NCBI GenBank assembly: GCA_964019055.1
Contig: OZ025206.1
Span: 6,730,117 to 6,794,116 of the forward strand
From: Anthopleura xanthogrammica
Lineage: Eukaryota; Cnidaria; Anthozoa; Actiniaria; Actiniidae
Direction: 5' to 3'
DNA length: 64,000 nt
Shown piece by piece: positions 12,901-22,694 of the stretch. Within the stretch, counting starts at the first letter, position 1. Each line of letters starts with the position of its first letter. A program made the translations under genes and the position numbers. The notes under the pieces were generated by a model. The model was not told the DNA's origin, made no database searches, and saw nothing but the letters and a program-made list of their open reading frames with translations.

Positions 12901-15900
12901 GACCGGCCAGCATGTGCATTAAAACCGTATTTGACGGGTCAAGTACCAAATTTGGCCAGACATAGACTGTTGACCGCCTGTTATTTTGAGCCCTGTTATA
13001 GTTCCTTTCCATGTTGAATTATTGCAGAATTATGAAAAGGGTTGTACAGTACACTGCAAGATCAACAGTATGTTTCTGCACCTTTCTTGATTGCTTTTCT
13101 CTTTCGTTTTAGTTTCTTCCACAGTAAACAAAGAACAGCTACTCTTCGACATGACGATGAAGGACAAGTAAGAATTATGCTTTAATTATATCTTATCTAA
13201 TTATTATGTTTCTTTCCTAATGTGCTAAAGTTATCTATGGTATGGTACTGTATGGGATGAAATATTCAAAGAAAGCTGATTTAGTGCAAAATTGAACACC
13301 CAAAATGGCAAAAACTTACCCACCAAACTACTGAGCCAGTATTAAATGGTTCTTAAATGAGTGATTTTTTTTTTCTTTTTTCAGGCTAGTCTCCTTAACT
13401 TACTGCTGAGGAACTACCTACATTATAACCTTTATGACCAGGTAAAGTACTATTTTTACAGTTTTATATTGCTTTTATGAAATATTTTTGAATTGTTTTG
13501 TCTGAGTGTGTCTCTGTCTCTGATATAAATGTTAGCCAGCCAATCAGTGTGCACATTAAATCTCAAATATTTAGTCAGCCAATCAGTGTACACTTATATT
13601 TCAAATATTTTATGATAATTAATAACAATTAGCAGCGACAACAACTTTACTGAAAGGTTGACACTTAATAGTTCCCATTAAGCACTGATAAACTTGTGGC
13701 CCTATATGTTCATCATCTCTAAATAAGAGATCATTTGCAGACATTTTAAAATATTCAAATGTATTTTCAGGCTGATAAACTGGTGTCCAAATCAACATTT
13801 CCCTCGTTAGCTTCAACTAATGCCTGGGCAAGATATCTCTACTACACAGGTAAAGTAACCTCTCTGAAGAGACCAAGACACAAGTGCAAAAGATAGCCTT
13901 TCTCTTCCATGGGCATCTTTGTACTTGAGTGAGTTTAGAACTCTGTTCTGAGCTTATTGTCTTAAGTTGGCAAAGGGGCATACTAAGTAGAATTATTGTT
14001 GACAATTCATTTTTTTCCTTGGAGCCTTGCTTTGAATTGCTTTGTACAGTACTGTGTGATCACTCAACCAGAATATTGAAAGCGGGTTCTTCCCATTCTA
14101 AATAAGACTCTTGGGTTTTACTGAATACATGCTCAAGATACCCTGTGCTATGTGTACATACACTGTACAGGTAATGGGTTTGATAGTAAATATATAAATT
14201 TGATTTCAGGTATTATCAAGGCTATTCAGTTAGACTACTCTGAATCCCATAAGAACCTTCTCCAGGCCATCCGTAAGGCACCACAAAACAGTGCTTATGG
14301 ATTCAAGCAGACAGTAAGTTTTTTAGAATATTGTACAGTACTATGTACTTATTGACTGAGTGGGAGGACCGAACGGGAAAATATTTGGTTTGAGGTCCTG
14401 AAGTACGTGCCAAGGACCGAGAGCCAAATATTTTCCCGTTCGGAACGACCTTAACTCAGTCAATAAGCATTTTATCATATGACCACATATAAAAAATCGA
14501 TTTCAAAGCGTTTTTAATAAATGCGAATCAAAATGCGTAGTTTTTACATGATTGACGGCAGCGAGTCCGAACGGCGAGTCCGAACGGCGAGTCCAAACGG
14601 GAAATTATTACACTTTTCGGAAAAGCGTACTTTTTTTGCTGACGACATTTTCCCCAAAGGTTTTTTTTAGAATCACGCGTACAGTGAAATACGGTCATAT
14701 GATAAATGTACATACAGTAATCTATTAAGTTATACCATAGGGTATCCCAAAAGGCACTTGTATTTTGTAACATGTATACATGTACATGAAGAGAAACTAA
14801 AGGGAGACTACAGGAAAATAAAAGTGACAAGTACATGTAGGATATTCCATAGTGTGCCCAAAAGCACTTTATAACTATTTCATGGATAACTATTTCATGG
14901 ATCCAACACCATTGAAAATGCACCCACTGTAGGCTGCAATGCCTGATCGGAAGGAACAGTGGAATACATGTACTACATACAACAGCTTTCCTGCATCATG
15001 ATTGGCTATTTTTTTAGCATGATAAATTACATGTATGTACTATTGCATGATTCTAAGTTCTAGGTTTAGATTGGCTTAGTAAAACTTTGTCATTTTCTCA
15101 TGGTTTGATTATTAATTTTTCCCTTAGGCACATAAATTTGCAATTGTAGTTGAACTGTTGCTTGGAGAGATTCCAGACAGGTCTATCTTTAGGCAGCCAT
15201 TCCTAAGAAAGACCCTTGTGCCATACTTCCAATTAACAAATGGTAAGTTTACAAAGTCTACTATATACAGTATATTGAAGTTGAAAGTATTTGAGGTGGC
15301 TGTAATCAAAGTCTGTAACTAGGAAGAAAAGTTTAGGGTTAAGGCCTTTACCGTACTGTAGATCAATCATCTTCCAAAGGCAAGATATGAGAAATTTTGG
15401 AATGTCATTATAAAATGAGGGCATTTTCCCTTCAGGCTTCAGGCTTCCCACTGATTCCCCATGAAAACAATATTTATTATTTGAGATGATATTTGTATCC
15501 CAAGGACAGCAGAGCGCAATTTAAAGTGGGTAGGCTACATCTGTAGTATGCAAATTGAAGGGGAAAAGTGGAGGGGGCTAATATTAGAAAATATAAACCC
15601 ACTTTGAAATAGTGTTTTGAATGATGGAAAATTTGCATGCAACTAACAGATCAGCTTGTTTGATTTACTAAGTTTTACAAAGAAGTACAATTTGTTTCTT
15701 TCATTGTAGCTGTTCTAACTGGTGATCTGAAGCATTTCAACCAAGTTGTAGAGAAGTTCAAGGACAAGTTCTTAGCTGAGAAAACCTATACTCTTATCAT
15801 CAGGTAATGACTTGTAAGGAAACATTTGTAGCAAAACTATCCTAAACTGGGTTTTGTGTGTGGGATATCTTGTTGAATCTCTCCAACCTTCAAATTTAAT

Positions 15901-18850
15901 CAATACCCTACTAGCCTGAAACTACTTATGGGTTGATCTAAGTCAGGGTATATCTGAAATTGAAATTTAGCATTTTATGAGAGGAGGACCAGAGAAAATT
16001 GAGAAGACAAAATGTATTCCTTAAGAGAAAAACTATCAAACTTTTTTAACTTACAAGTTCCTTTCCTCTTTGTGTTTTTAGGTTGCGTCATAATGTGATC
16101 AAGGCAGGTGTCAGAATGATCAACCTGTCCTATTCTCGCATATCTCTTGTGGATATTGCACACAAACTACAGCTGGATAGCCCTGAAGATGCAGAATTCA
16201 TTGTTGCCAAGGTACTATAACTGACTGGCCCATATAGCAAGGGTTTAATTTGGCTACTTGTTGAAATCCAACTCTCGAAACTGGTTAATGAGTAGTAGAC
16301 TATCAATCAAATAAATAGTTACTAGATGAAGATAGATCAGAACCATTGCAAAGGTACATGGGAAGAATATAATGGTTGTCTGTTGCCCATTAATCTGTTG
16401 TGACTTTGTTCTCTATCAGCAAGTACAGTAGCAATGAAAACAGTGATAAAGCAATGTGACTTTATCTCTGTAACTTATGCTTATATAGATGTCTCAAAAA
16501 AATGATATTCATTATAAAACAAACAATTATTTTTCATGTCTAGGCTATTAGAGATGGTGTCATTGAAGCAACCATCAACCATGAAAATGGAACATTGCAA
16601 TCCAAGGTTAGTGTAACATTATTTTATGAATTACAAAGTCATGTAAGATATGCTCCTTATCTGGTGGCAACCTTTTTTTAAAGAATATGGAATTTCAATT
16701 AATGGTTGGGGGGGGGGGGGGGGGTGACTATTGTCTGAAATGCAAAAAAAAACATTATGCCCTAGGTGAAAAGGTCTACAGTAGGTAGGCAAAGTAAGAG
16801 ATGGAGAGGGAAGGGGATCATGGCCCCTTGGGACCACCCATAAATCTGCCAATGGATGGGGGAAGAGGAGAGGAGAAGAGAAAAATATAACTGCAAGTGT
16901 ACGAAGTATATTTTGGGATGCTTGTAACACTAGCATAAGTGATAACTTTAATTATCTCTATATCATTTAGTATTCCATAACATGTTTCTGACATTGGGTG
17001 GGTGTACTACGGCACAGGATGATGACAATAAATCACTTGATCTTATCAGAGAGTATACTGCTGAAAAAGCGAGATCTGACTGTAGCTGTTTGTACTAATC
17101 TGCTTCTGTCTCAATGATGGTGGGGAAAGAGAAAACAAACATACTGACATGTATATAGTTTTTGAGTGTGTGATTTTCTTTTCTTCAAGGAACTCATTGA
17201 CATCTATTCTTCAAATGAGCCCCAAGGTGCTTTCCACCAGAGAATCAGCTTCTGTTTGGATATTTATAACCAATCTGTCAAGGTAATAATTTATAACCAT
17301 TCAATATTTAGTAAGGAGAATTTCATTGCAAGTTGGGACTATGAAACAATTAGCTTATCACTTAATCACCACCATAAGTACAGCAGTGGCACAGCTCAAT
17401 GGGTTTGAACTGAAAGCATGTGAAGGCACCTCTGGTAGCCACTATATATACAGTATTTTTTATATTACAGTAATTTTCTTATCAAAACTAACTAGTGTCA
17501 AAGGTCACACCATGGTTATCTCAATGAAACGTTTTTGTTTGTTAATCAATCTATCCATCCATTCATTCATTTAACTATTTGTTCATTCAAATGCATGCAT
17601 GCTCATTTACGATTACTCATCTAATCATATCCATTTTGAAATCATTAGCAAATCCTCCAATCTGATTGGCTACAAAGTGTGCGATTTAAGCATTAATTGC
17701 ACTATTTTGAATCATTAATTGCATCATTTTGTCAACCAATCACTTTTGAAGCTACATATAACTGTTGAGTATTTGAATATATTAAGTTTCAAAATGAATA
17801 TGATTAATAGGTAATAGAACTTAGTGTCTTGCAATTTTGGGCAGAAATCACACTCAAGATAAACAAATTGCACTCCCGCTGCACGGTCGTGCAATTTTGT
17901 AATCACTCTTGCGATTTCAGCCCAAATTGCACTCCACTCAGTTCTATTACCATTATCAATCGGCCTTGGTCTTGATAATTTATGACATTAGCTCAACCTC
18001 ATCCAATAATTGTATATTATTTGATCATATCTTCTTTCCTGAATATCTTATATATGGTGTTATTTTGATATTTCTAGGCCATGAGATTTCCTCCCAAGTC
18101 TTACAATAAAAATTTGGAGTCCTTTGAGGTATGTTTTTCACTAAACCAGCACACTTTTCCTGTTTCAACATCTATAGTTCATAAGCTGTACCTTTAGATA
18201 TTGTAAATCCCTGGACATGTATCTGACAATCTTGAAGTAGATCAGATTTTGAATGGCGATGAAAAAATTGGCACACACCTGTTGCACCTTCAAAAGCTGC
18301 TCTATTTGGGACATGCACTAAGAGATCACTTGACCCTTCCCCTCCTAAACAAAGGGGTTGTCCTTAATTTGTATCTATTCATTGCTTTCCCAAACATAAA
18401 AAGAATGTTACTTGCAACTTGAATCCTAGCTACTAGAAATTCTAGCATTTAATAGGATTCTACAGGATTGGTTTATCTTTAAAAATCTTGTTACTGCAGT
18501 CAGGTTAATGATTCATCATTTTATAATTGTTTTCTCTGACTTAAATTCCAGCCTTCCTCAGTGTCAAGTCGTTAATGGATTGGTTTAGTTTGAAAAATAC
18601 TATAACTCACCTCTGTTCTCAATATTTTCCAATAAAAAAAACCTCTGCTCATAAAATTGTTATTTTGTTTACCTTGACTGGGTACCGGAATGTCTCCCTT
18701 CGTTTAATTGCTCATATCTGAAGACAAACATGGGAAAATACACATTCATGCAATTTTTGAAATTTTGTTACTCAGGAACAAAGAGAACGAGAAAAACAAG
18801 ATATGGAGCTTGCAAAGGAAATGGCTGAAGATGATGACGATTTCCCTTGA
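9931..18850 (+). CDS. PSMD3: 26S proteasome non-ATPase regulatory subunit 3 (Rpn3)
   Basis: Sixteen coding exons join to 1500 nt (499 aa plus stop) with GT-AG introns and consistent phase: 9931-10045, 10635-10784, 11516-11556, 12075-12215, 12645-12781, 13113-13167, 13385-13441, 13771-13849, 14210-14313, 15128-15242, 15710-15803, 16082-16211, 16544-16606, 17190-17282, 18078-18128, 18776-18850. Length fits the family (about 490-535 aa). The lysine/glutamate-rich N-terminus is followed by the conserved [17 protein letters not shown] block, helical repeats, a PCI domain at about residues 290-430 ([16 protein letters not shown] is its winged helix) and the Rpn3 C-terminal region, ending in an acidic tail (AEDDDDFP). 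Rpn3 is a scaffold subunit of the 19S lid and pairs with other PCI subunits around Rpn11. The start is the first ATG of exon 1, in context AACATGA. It is a single-copy housekeeping gene unrelated to the cluster downstream. Confidence 0.96.
10866..11337. mobile_element. MITE, family 1, copy 2 (intron 2 of PSMD3)
   Basis: The termini are inverted (CAGTCATTGTCA at left, TGACATTGACTG at right) and TA flanks both ends. The interior matches 5976-6199. A second element is inserted within it at 11010-11217. Confidence 0.75.
11010..11217. mobile_element. MITE nested inside MITE family 1
   Basis: A 208-bp element with inverted ends built on CGTATGAGTGGGAAAC (left) and GTTTCCCACTCATACG (right), beginning GAG and ending CTC. 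TA is duplicated on each side (11008-11009 and 11218-11219). The copy at 5976-6199 is continuous at this point and serves as the empty site. Confidence 0.8.
11881..12005. mobile_element. MITE, family 2, degenerate copy (intron 3 of PSMD3)
   Basis: GGGCTTAAAATAATGGCCAG and the following GCCGGCCAAGATGTCTGG match the left half of the element at 12836-12993. The right terminus is lost or diverged. Confidence 0.55.
12836..12993. mobile_element. MITE, family 2 (intron 5 of PSMD3)
   Basis: A 158-bp element with terminal inverted repeats GGGCTCAAAATAA and TTATTTTGAGCCC and internal GGCCGGTCA / TGACCGCC pairing. No clear target duplication is seen. Confidence 0.75.
14348..14708. mobile_element. Inverted-repeat element(s) in PSMD3 intron 9
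   Basis: 14348-14467 folds as a hairpin: CTTATTGACTGAGT and GAACGGGAAAATATTTGG pair with CCAAATATTTTCCCGTTC and ACTCAGTCAATAAG. Directly after it, CATTTTATCATATGACC (14468) pairs with GGTCATATGATAAATG (14693-14708). Inside is a 13-bp tandem repeat GCGAGTCCGAACG, three copies at 14561-14599. This may be one composite element or two adjacent ones. Confidence 0.6.
17809..17951. mobile_element. Inverted-repeat element in PSMD3 intron 14
   Basis: GGTAATAGAACT with GTCTTGCAATTTTGGGC on the left pairs with GCCCAAATTGCACTCC and AGTTCTATTACC on the right, giving arms of about 47 bp. It is probably a MITE. Confidence 0.6.
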
Positions 18851-18896
18851 TATTCTGTGTGTTACATGTAGCTAAATCAGTAAAATCTTAGTAAAC

Positions 18897-18902
18897 AATA
18901 AA
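18897..18902 (+). promoter_or_regulatory. PSMD3 polyadenylation signal
   Basis: AATAAA lies 46 bp after the PSMD3 stop codon, a normal position for a short 3' UTR. Confidence 0.75.
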
Positions 18903-19976
18903 GCTCAACTTGTGAATAAAATAGGACTATAACTTCTTTTGGTTCAAGTACTGTAGTTTGATTATATGCTACATTTCATAGTATACTAACTGCATCATTG
19001 GTATATTAAAAAATGGCATTTTAAAAATAGAATTCCCATTTTCACTATACTCACTTTCCCATGTTTTATAATGCTTTGCTTAACTTTAAGCATGCTTTAC
19101 TTATATTAACGAAGAGTAGTTACTAAACTAACCAAAAACTGGTATTTCATTTTTAGAATTTTCTAGTGTGTGTAAATGCATGGATGCTTTGAAAAATCAT
19201 ATACTTTGGAAAATTTAAAATAAAATTGCCAAACCACTTTCATTGGAAATGTTAGAGTATCAAAATTTGAATAGTTTTAACACATTTCAAAACTACCTAA
19301 CATAATATCCAATGTTTGTCCTAAAGCAAGTGATTAACATTAGAGGATTTCATCTACCAGCAATGAAAAAATGTATGAATGGATTAGGACGATTAGTAGT
19401 TTCTAATAATTTATTATTCATCATATTTTATTTCTGCGTGCGTTCATTAGTTTTTTCCATTATGGTGAAATTATTTTGGCCAAATTAAACTTCAAACAAA
19501 ATCAATAAATGTTAAAATATTTACTGTTTCTTCGAAACTGCTTTTCTATCGATATTTCTATAAAGTTTGTCTCTGTAGTCATCACATGACAAAGTGACTG
19601 TTTATCTTGGGAAGACTAGGGTAGACCCATAAAAGGGTTAAAACATGTGGGATTAGCCACAACTCGGGTACAGAGGTAGACACAGAACAGGAACAAGAAA
19701 ACACAAAAATTGGTAAGCTTCCTATGAATATTACTTTTAATAATCTTTGGATATACGAATTCACATCAATCCATGAATTGCTGGTTTACGATCATTCCCA
19801 ATTAATAGAATAAAATAACAAAAGACATGGCGGCCATGTTGGATGATATAACAAGAATTTATTGAAAAATCTTTTGTTCAATTCATCCAACATGGCGGCT
19901 ATAACGTCACGTACAAACGAAGAATTACTAGTCACATACATTAGTACCCAGAAATATACCTGGTAATTTGGTAGAA
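18903..19976. other. Intergenic between PSMD3 and gene A upstream region
   Basis: AT-rich with no supported gene. At 19827-19900, CATGGCGGCCATGTTGGAT and CATCCAACATGGCGGC form an inverted repeat around a short loop, with YY1-like CATGGCGGC motifs. Open frames of about 60 aa here have no recognisable content. Confidence 0.55.
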
Positions 19977-20091
19977 CTGACTTCCGGGTCCAAAACAAAG
20001 AGCTTTTTTTCTTTCTTAATTTTATTTTTCATATTATGAAAAATAAAATTAAGAAAGAAAAAAAGCTTTTTGTTTTGGACCCGGAAGTCAG
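19977..20091. repeat. Near-perfect 115-bp palindrome
   Basis: ACTGACTTCCGGGTCCAAAA reads to its own complement around a centre near 20034, with one or two mismatches over arms of about 57 bp. Each arm carries an ETS-type ACTTCCGG site. The same ACTTCCGGGTCCAAAAC occurs once upstream of gene D at 58948, so the palindrome probably formed on an ancestral single arm. Confidence 0.9.
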
Positions 20092-20215
20092 TTGTTAAAC
20101 AAGATTTGTTTTCCAAATTTCTAATCGTTTCAGGTGAAGATTAACTCATTGATAATAGTTTTTCTTTATATAATTTTAGTGGTTTTTGGGTTTTTGTGAT
20201 CACCTAGTTGGATCC
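20092..20215 (+). promoter_or_regulatory. Gene A upstream block shared with gene D
   Basis: The block containing GTTTTCCAAATTTC, CGTTTCAGGTGAAGATTAAC, TCATTGA and the following T-rich stretch aligns with 59015-59120 upstream of gene D (TTGTCCAAAGTTCC, TTGTTTCAGGTGGAGGTTAA, TCATTGA). It is non-coding in both. Conservation between paralogues suggests a common promoter or duplicated flank. Confidence 0.6.
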
Positions 20216-20242
20216 AGAATTCTTGCTTGGGCTCCCTGTGAT

Positions 20243-20355
20243 GTCACGTGACGAATGCGGTTTTCCACGAAAATATAGCGTGGGCTCACGTAAATATCCA
20301 AGATGGCGGCTTACATAATGGCCAGGTGATCTGAGGAAAGCAATTAGCCAATCAG
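20243..20355. promoter_or_regulatory. Cluster of promoter-type motifs upstream of gene A
   Basis: Palindromic E-box GTCACGTGAC at 20243-20252, YY1-type CCAAGATGGCGGC at 20298-20310 and a CCAAT box at 20347-20355 lie within 115 bp. Motif matches alone do not prove use. Part of this stretch may belong to the mobile element that begins near 20318. Confidence 0.4.
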
Positions 20356-20847
20356 ATTGCGAATCACTTTTCTGAAAAAGAATCAATCCCATGCGTCTTT
20401 TCGAGCCCAGTCATGGATGAAGGGGGGGGGGGGGGGGGGGGGGGGCGGGGCGGGGGGCAAATCAAAACAAAACAAAATAGCATACAAGTACAGCCTAAAT
20501 ATGGCAAGGAGAAGTATCATTTAGCCGAGGATTTCAGACTTAAAATGTTTCTACTTGAAAGAATATGTTGTCTACATGAGACTAGGAATAAATTTTCATC
20601 GGTTAGGTGATTATTCATGTTTTTTTATTAAAGAATTACTGTTGAAACGATCTCGAAGAAGCTGCCGAAAAGCTTTGATTCCTTGGCATGATTTAACTAA
20701 AATTACATGATTTAACATCTTACGCTGCTCTTTGGTCCTTGGCAATCTCGAGGATGCTTTAAACCTTAAGAAAATCCTTTTATCTGTTATTTAGAGTGTT
20801 TCGTTTTCGACAAGAAAAGATTTATTGGCGAGAAAGTCACTCATATT

Positions 20848-21143
20848 TCCCCGGGGGGGGGGGGGTACTCCCTATAATTGACTATACGGGGATGCTCCGC
20901 CCGAAAGGGGTACGTTTTTCAGGCCGCAGATATAGAAAAGGGGTGGGAATTTGTGAATTTTGGTATAAAAAGGGGTAGCTTTTCTTCAAAAGTATGTGAA
21001 AGGGGTACCTTTTCAGGCAAAAAAGTATATAAAAGGGGTAACTTTTTGCTGAAATTTGGTATATCAAAGGGTAAGGGGTCGAGAGTCCGGGCGGAGCATC
21101 CCCGTAGGAAACGACCCGAAGTACCCCCCCCCCCCCCCCCCGG
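20848..21143. mobile_element. Element with CCCGGGGG...-type ends
   Basis: It begins with CCCCGGGGGGGGGGGGGTAC and ends in GTAC followed by a long C run and GGG, so the termini are inverted homopolymer-rich repeats. Near the left end CTATACGGGGATGCTCCGCC is mirrored at the right by GGGCGGAGCATCCCCGTA. The interior has five or six copies of AAAAGGGGTA-like motifs spaced about 35 bp. No coding capacity. Confidence 0.65.
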
Positions 21144-21170
21144 GCATATTTCCTACTACCATATTTCCAT

Positions 21171-21305
21171 AGCTACCCCTTTTTATGCCAAAATTCACAA
21201 ATTCCCACCCCTTTTCTATATCTGCGGCCTGAAAAACGTACCCCTTTCGGGCGGAGCATCCCCGTATAGTCAATTATAGGGAGTACCCCCCCCCCCCCCC
21301 CCCCG
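21171..21305. mobile_element. Inverted half-copy of the preceding element
   Basis: The sequence is the reverse complement of about 20850-20985 (GGCGGAGCATCCCCGTATAG, then CAATTATAGGGAGTAC, a C run and GGG). Because the two are inverted, the same short reading frame appears on both strands; it is not a gene. Confidence 0.75.
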
Positions 21306-21559
21306 GGTCATATTTAGCTTATTTTCAAGATGGCCGCCATGAAATTCAAGTGAATTGAGCGTGTGGTGGATGATGGGATTGATTTTTTTTTCAGATCAGG
21401 AAATCATGCTTTGCGCGCCTAGTCAGATCACCTGGAATATTTAACGTCCGCATATTTGTTTACCTATGAGCCCGCACGCATTTTAATACCACAGGAAGAC
21501 CAATCAATAAATGTATCTCTGCCGTGCTCCCTTGTTCTATACTACAAGGCGTACCGAGT

Positions 21560-21659
21560 ACAACGTCCTGTTTTTTACGTCTAGATTACTTGAATACCAG
21601 TCTATCTATTTCTACCCTGAAAAATTGAATCTCAAACGATCACAATCAGTTAAAATAAG
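21560..21659 (+). promoter_or_regulatory. Candidate 5' non-coding exon end of gene A
   Basis: TAAAATAAG followed by donor GTGAGTAA at 21660 matches TAAAATAAG followed by GTAAGTAA at 59384 upstream of gene D. The shared donor at the same relative place in two paralogues suggests a 5' UTR exon in each. The exon start is not defined. Confidence 0.45.
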
Positions 21660-21929
21660 GTGAGTAAACTATGTTTCAGCTAGGAATATCAGCTGTGTAA
21701 AGCTTTTGATTGAAATTAAGTTAATTAATTCGAGAATAACTGAACTACCAGTCGATCGGGTCATTTCTTAAAAAAATTGGAAACTGCTCTACGAAGCAGC
21801 AAGAAAGATAAATCAGAATGAATTAAAGAAATTCGCATCTTTACTTTTCTCCACTTAGCAAAATCTTTGTTTCAATAACACTATCTAACACTGCCTATTC
21901 AAATGCTTTCTTCGCGGAAACGAGAAGAC

Positions 21930-21949
21930 GCTTTCAAATTTAGGCGCCA
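21930..21949. promoter_or_regulatory. Conserved 20-mer in the presumed first intron of A
   Basis: GCTTTCAAATTTAGGCGCCA is identical at 59844-59863 in gene D. A shorter match (AATTTAGGCGCCA) lies at 59654-59666. GGCGCCAAA resembles an E2F site. Function is inference. Confidence 0.5.
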
Positions 21950-22091
21950 AAATTAGCGTTGCATAATTAACGGCATTGACTGTTTTCAACTCCAAACGCA
22001 CTGCAAAACGAGTTTGTTCTACTCAGAAAATCACTCAAACAGCTTCAAATGTAGTGAAAGAAGCTTTAAAGCTTTATTTTGTCTTTTAGCC

Positions 22092-22187
22092 ATGAATAAA
22101 CGGTACCCAGGTAGTGTTCAAGGACCGTTCAAGAGGGTTAAGTTTTCGCGGATTGCCGAAAAAATCCCGCTGCAACCAACCCAGGGT
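22092..22187 (+). other. Possible upstream coding exon of gene A
   Basis: After acceptor-like TTTTGTCTTTTAG an ATG at 22092 opens about 31 codons (MNKRYPGSVQGPFKRVKF...) to a GGTAAAT donor. Gene D has a small first coding exon in the equivalent place (60593-60637). I could not find a phase-consistent join to the main exon of A, so this stays tentative. Confidence 0.25.
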
Positions 22188-22694
22188 AAATAAACTTAGC
22201 CTAACGCTCTTTTATTTCTCCAATTCTGATATATTTATTTAGATCAGTAACAAGCGGAGTATCGTGAAACGTCTAGCAATTCCTATTCTGAATACTAAAG
22301 CAGTAGAGGACTAGCAACCAAAATCTTGCCATCTAAAGATGAAATCTTGGGAGTATTAAAGAGAGCAATGCAACTATGTAAGTGTTAAATTATTATGCAC
22401 TATTCTGAAATGATGTCCCGCTCAGGGTATATGGTCTGGGTATTATATTCCTATTCTGCTTATATTATCTTTCAAATTTGAAACTTTGTGATCTTAAAAT
22501 ATGCTTATAATTGTTGTGAAGAAAACTATTTATCAGCTGACCTTGCCACCTCACTTCACTCTATTCCACTCCACATTACTTTAATACTCCAGTGTATCTC
22601 TATCTATAGAGTCCTGTCACAGAGTGAATCCCAAATGTGTGGCTATTTTCAGTAAGAACTTTTTTATGCATGTATTTCATGATATTCAAACAAA

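Larger units (their letters stand above)
20318..21437. mobile_element. Inverted-arm element with G-rich insertions
   Basis: CCAGGTGATCTGA near 20322 pairs with TCAGATCACCTGG near 21423, and CTGAAAAAGAATCAATCCCAT near 20374 pairs with ATGGGATTGATTTTTTTTTCAG near 21372. Arms of about 80-100 bp enclose about 1 kb. The interior contains a poly-G tract (20422-20457) and the poly-C/G-ended elements listed separately. Confidence 0.5.

Noticed and set aside
16706..16724. Poly-G tract in PSMD3 intron 13
   Set aside because: A lone homopolymer without a matching end or element; no function claimed.
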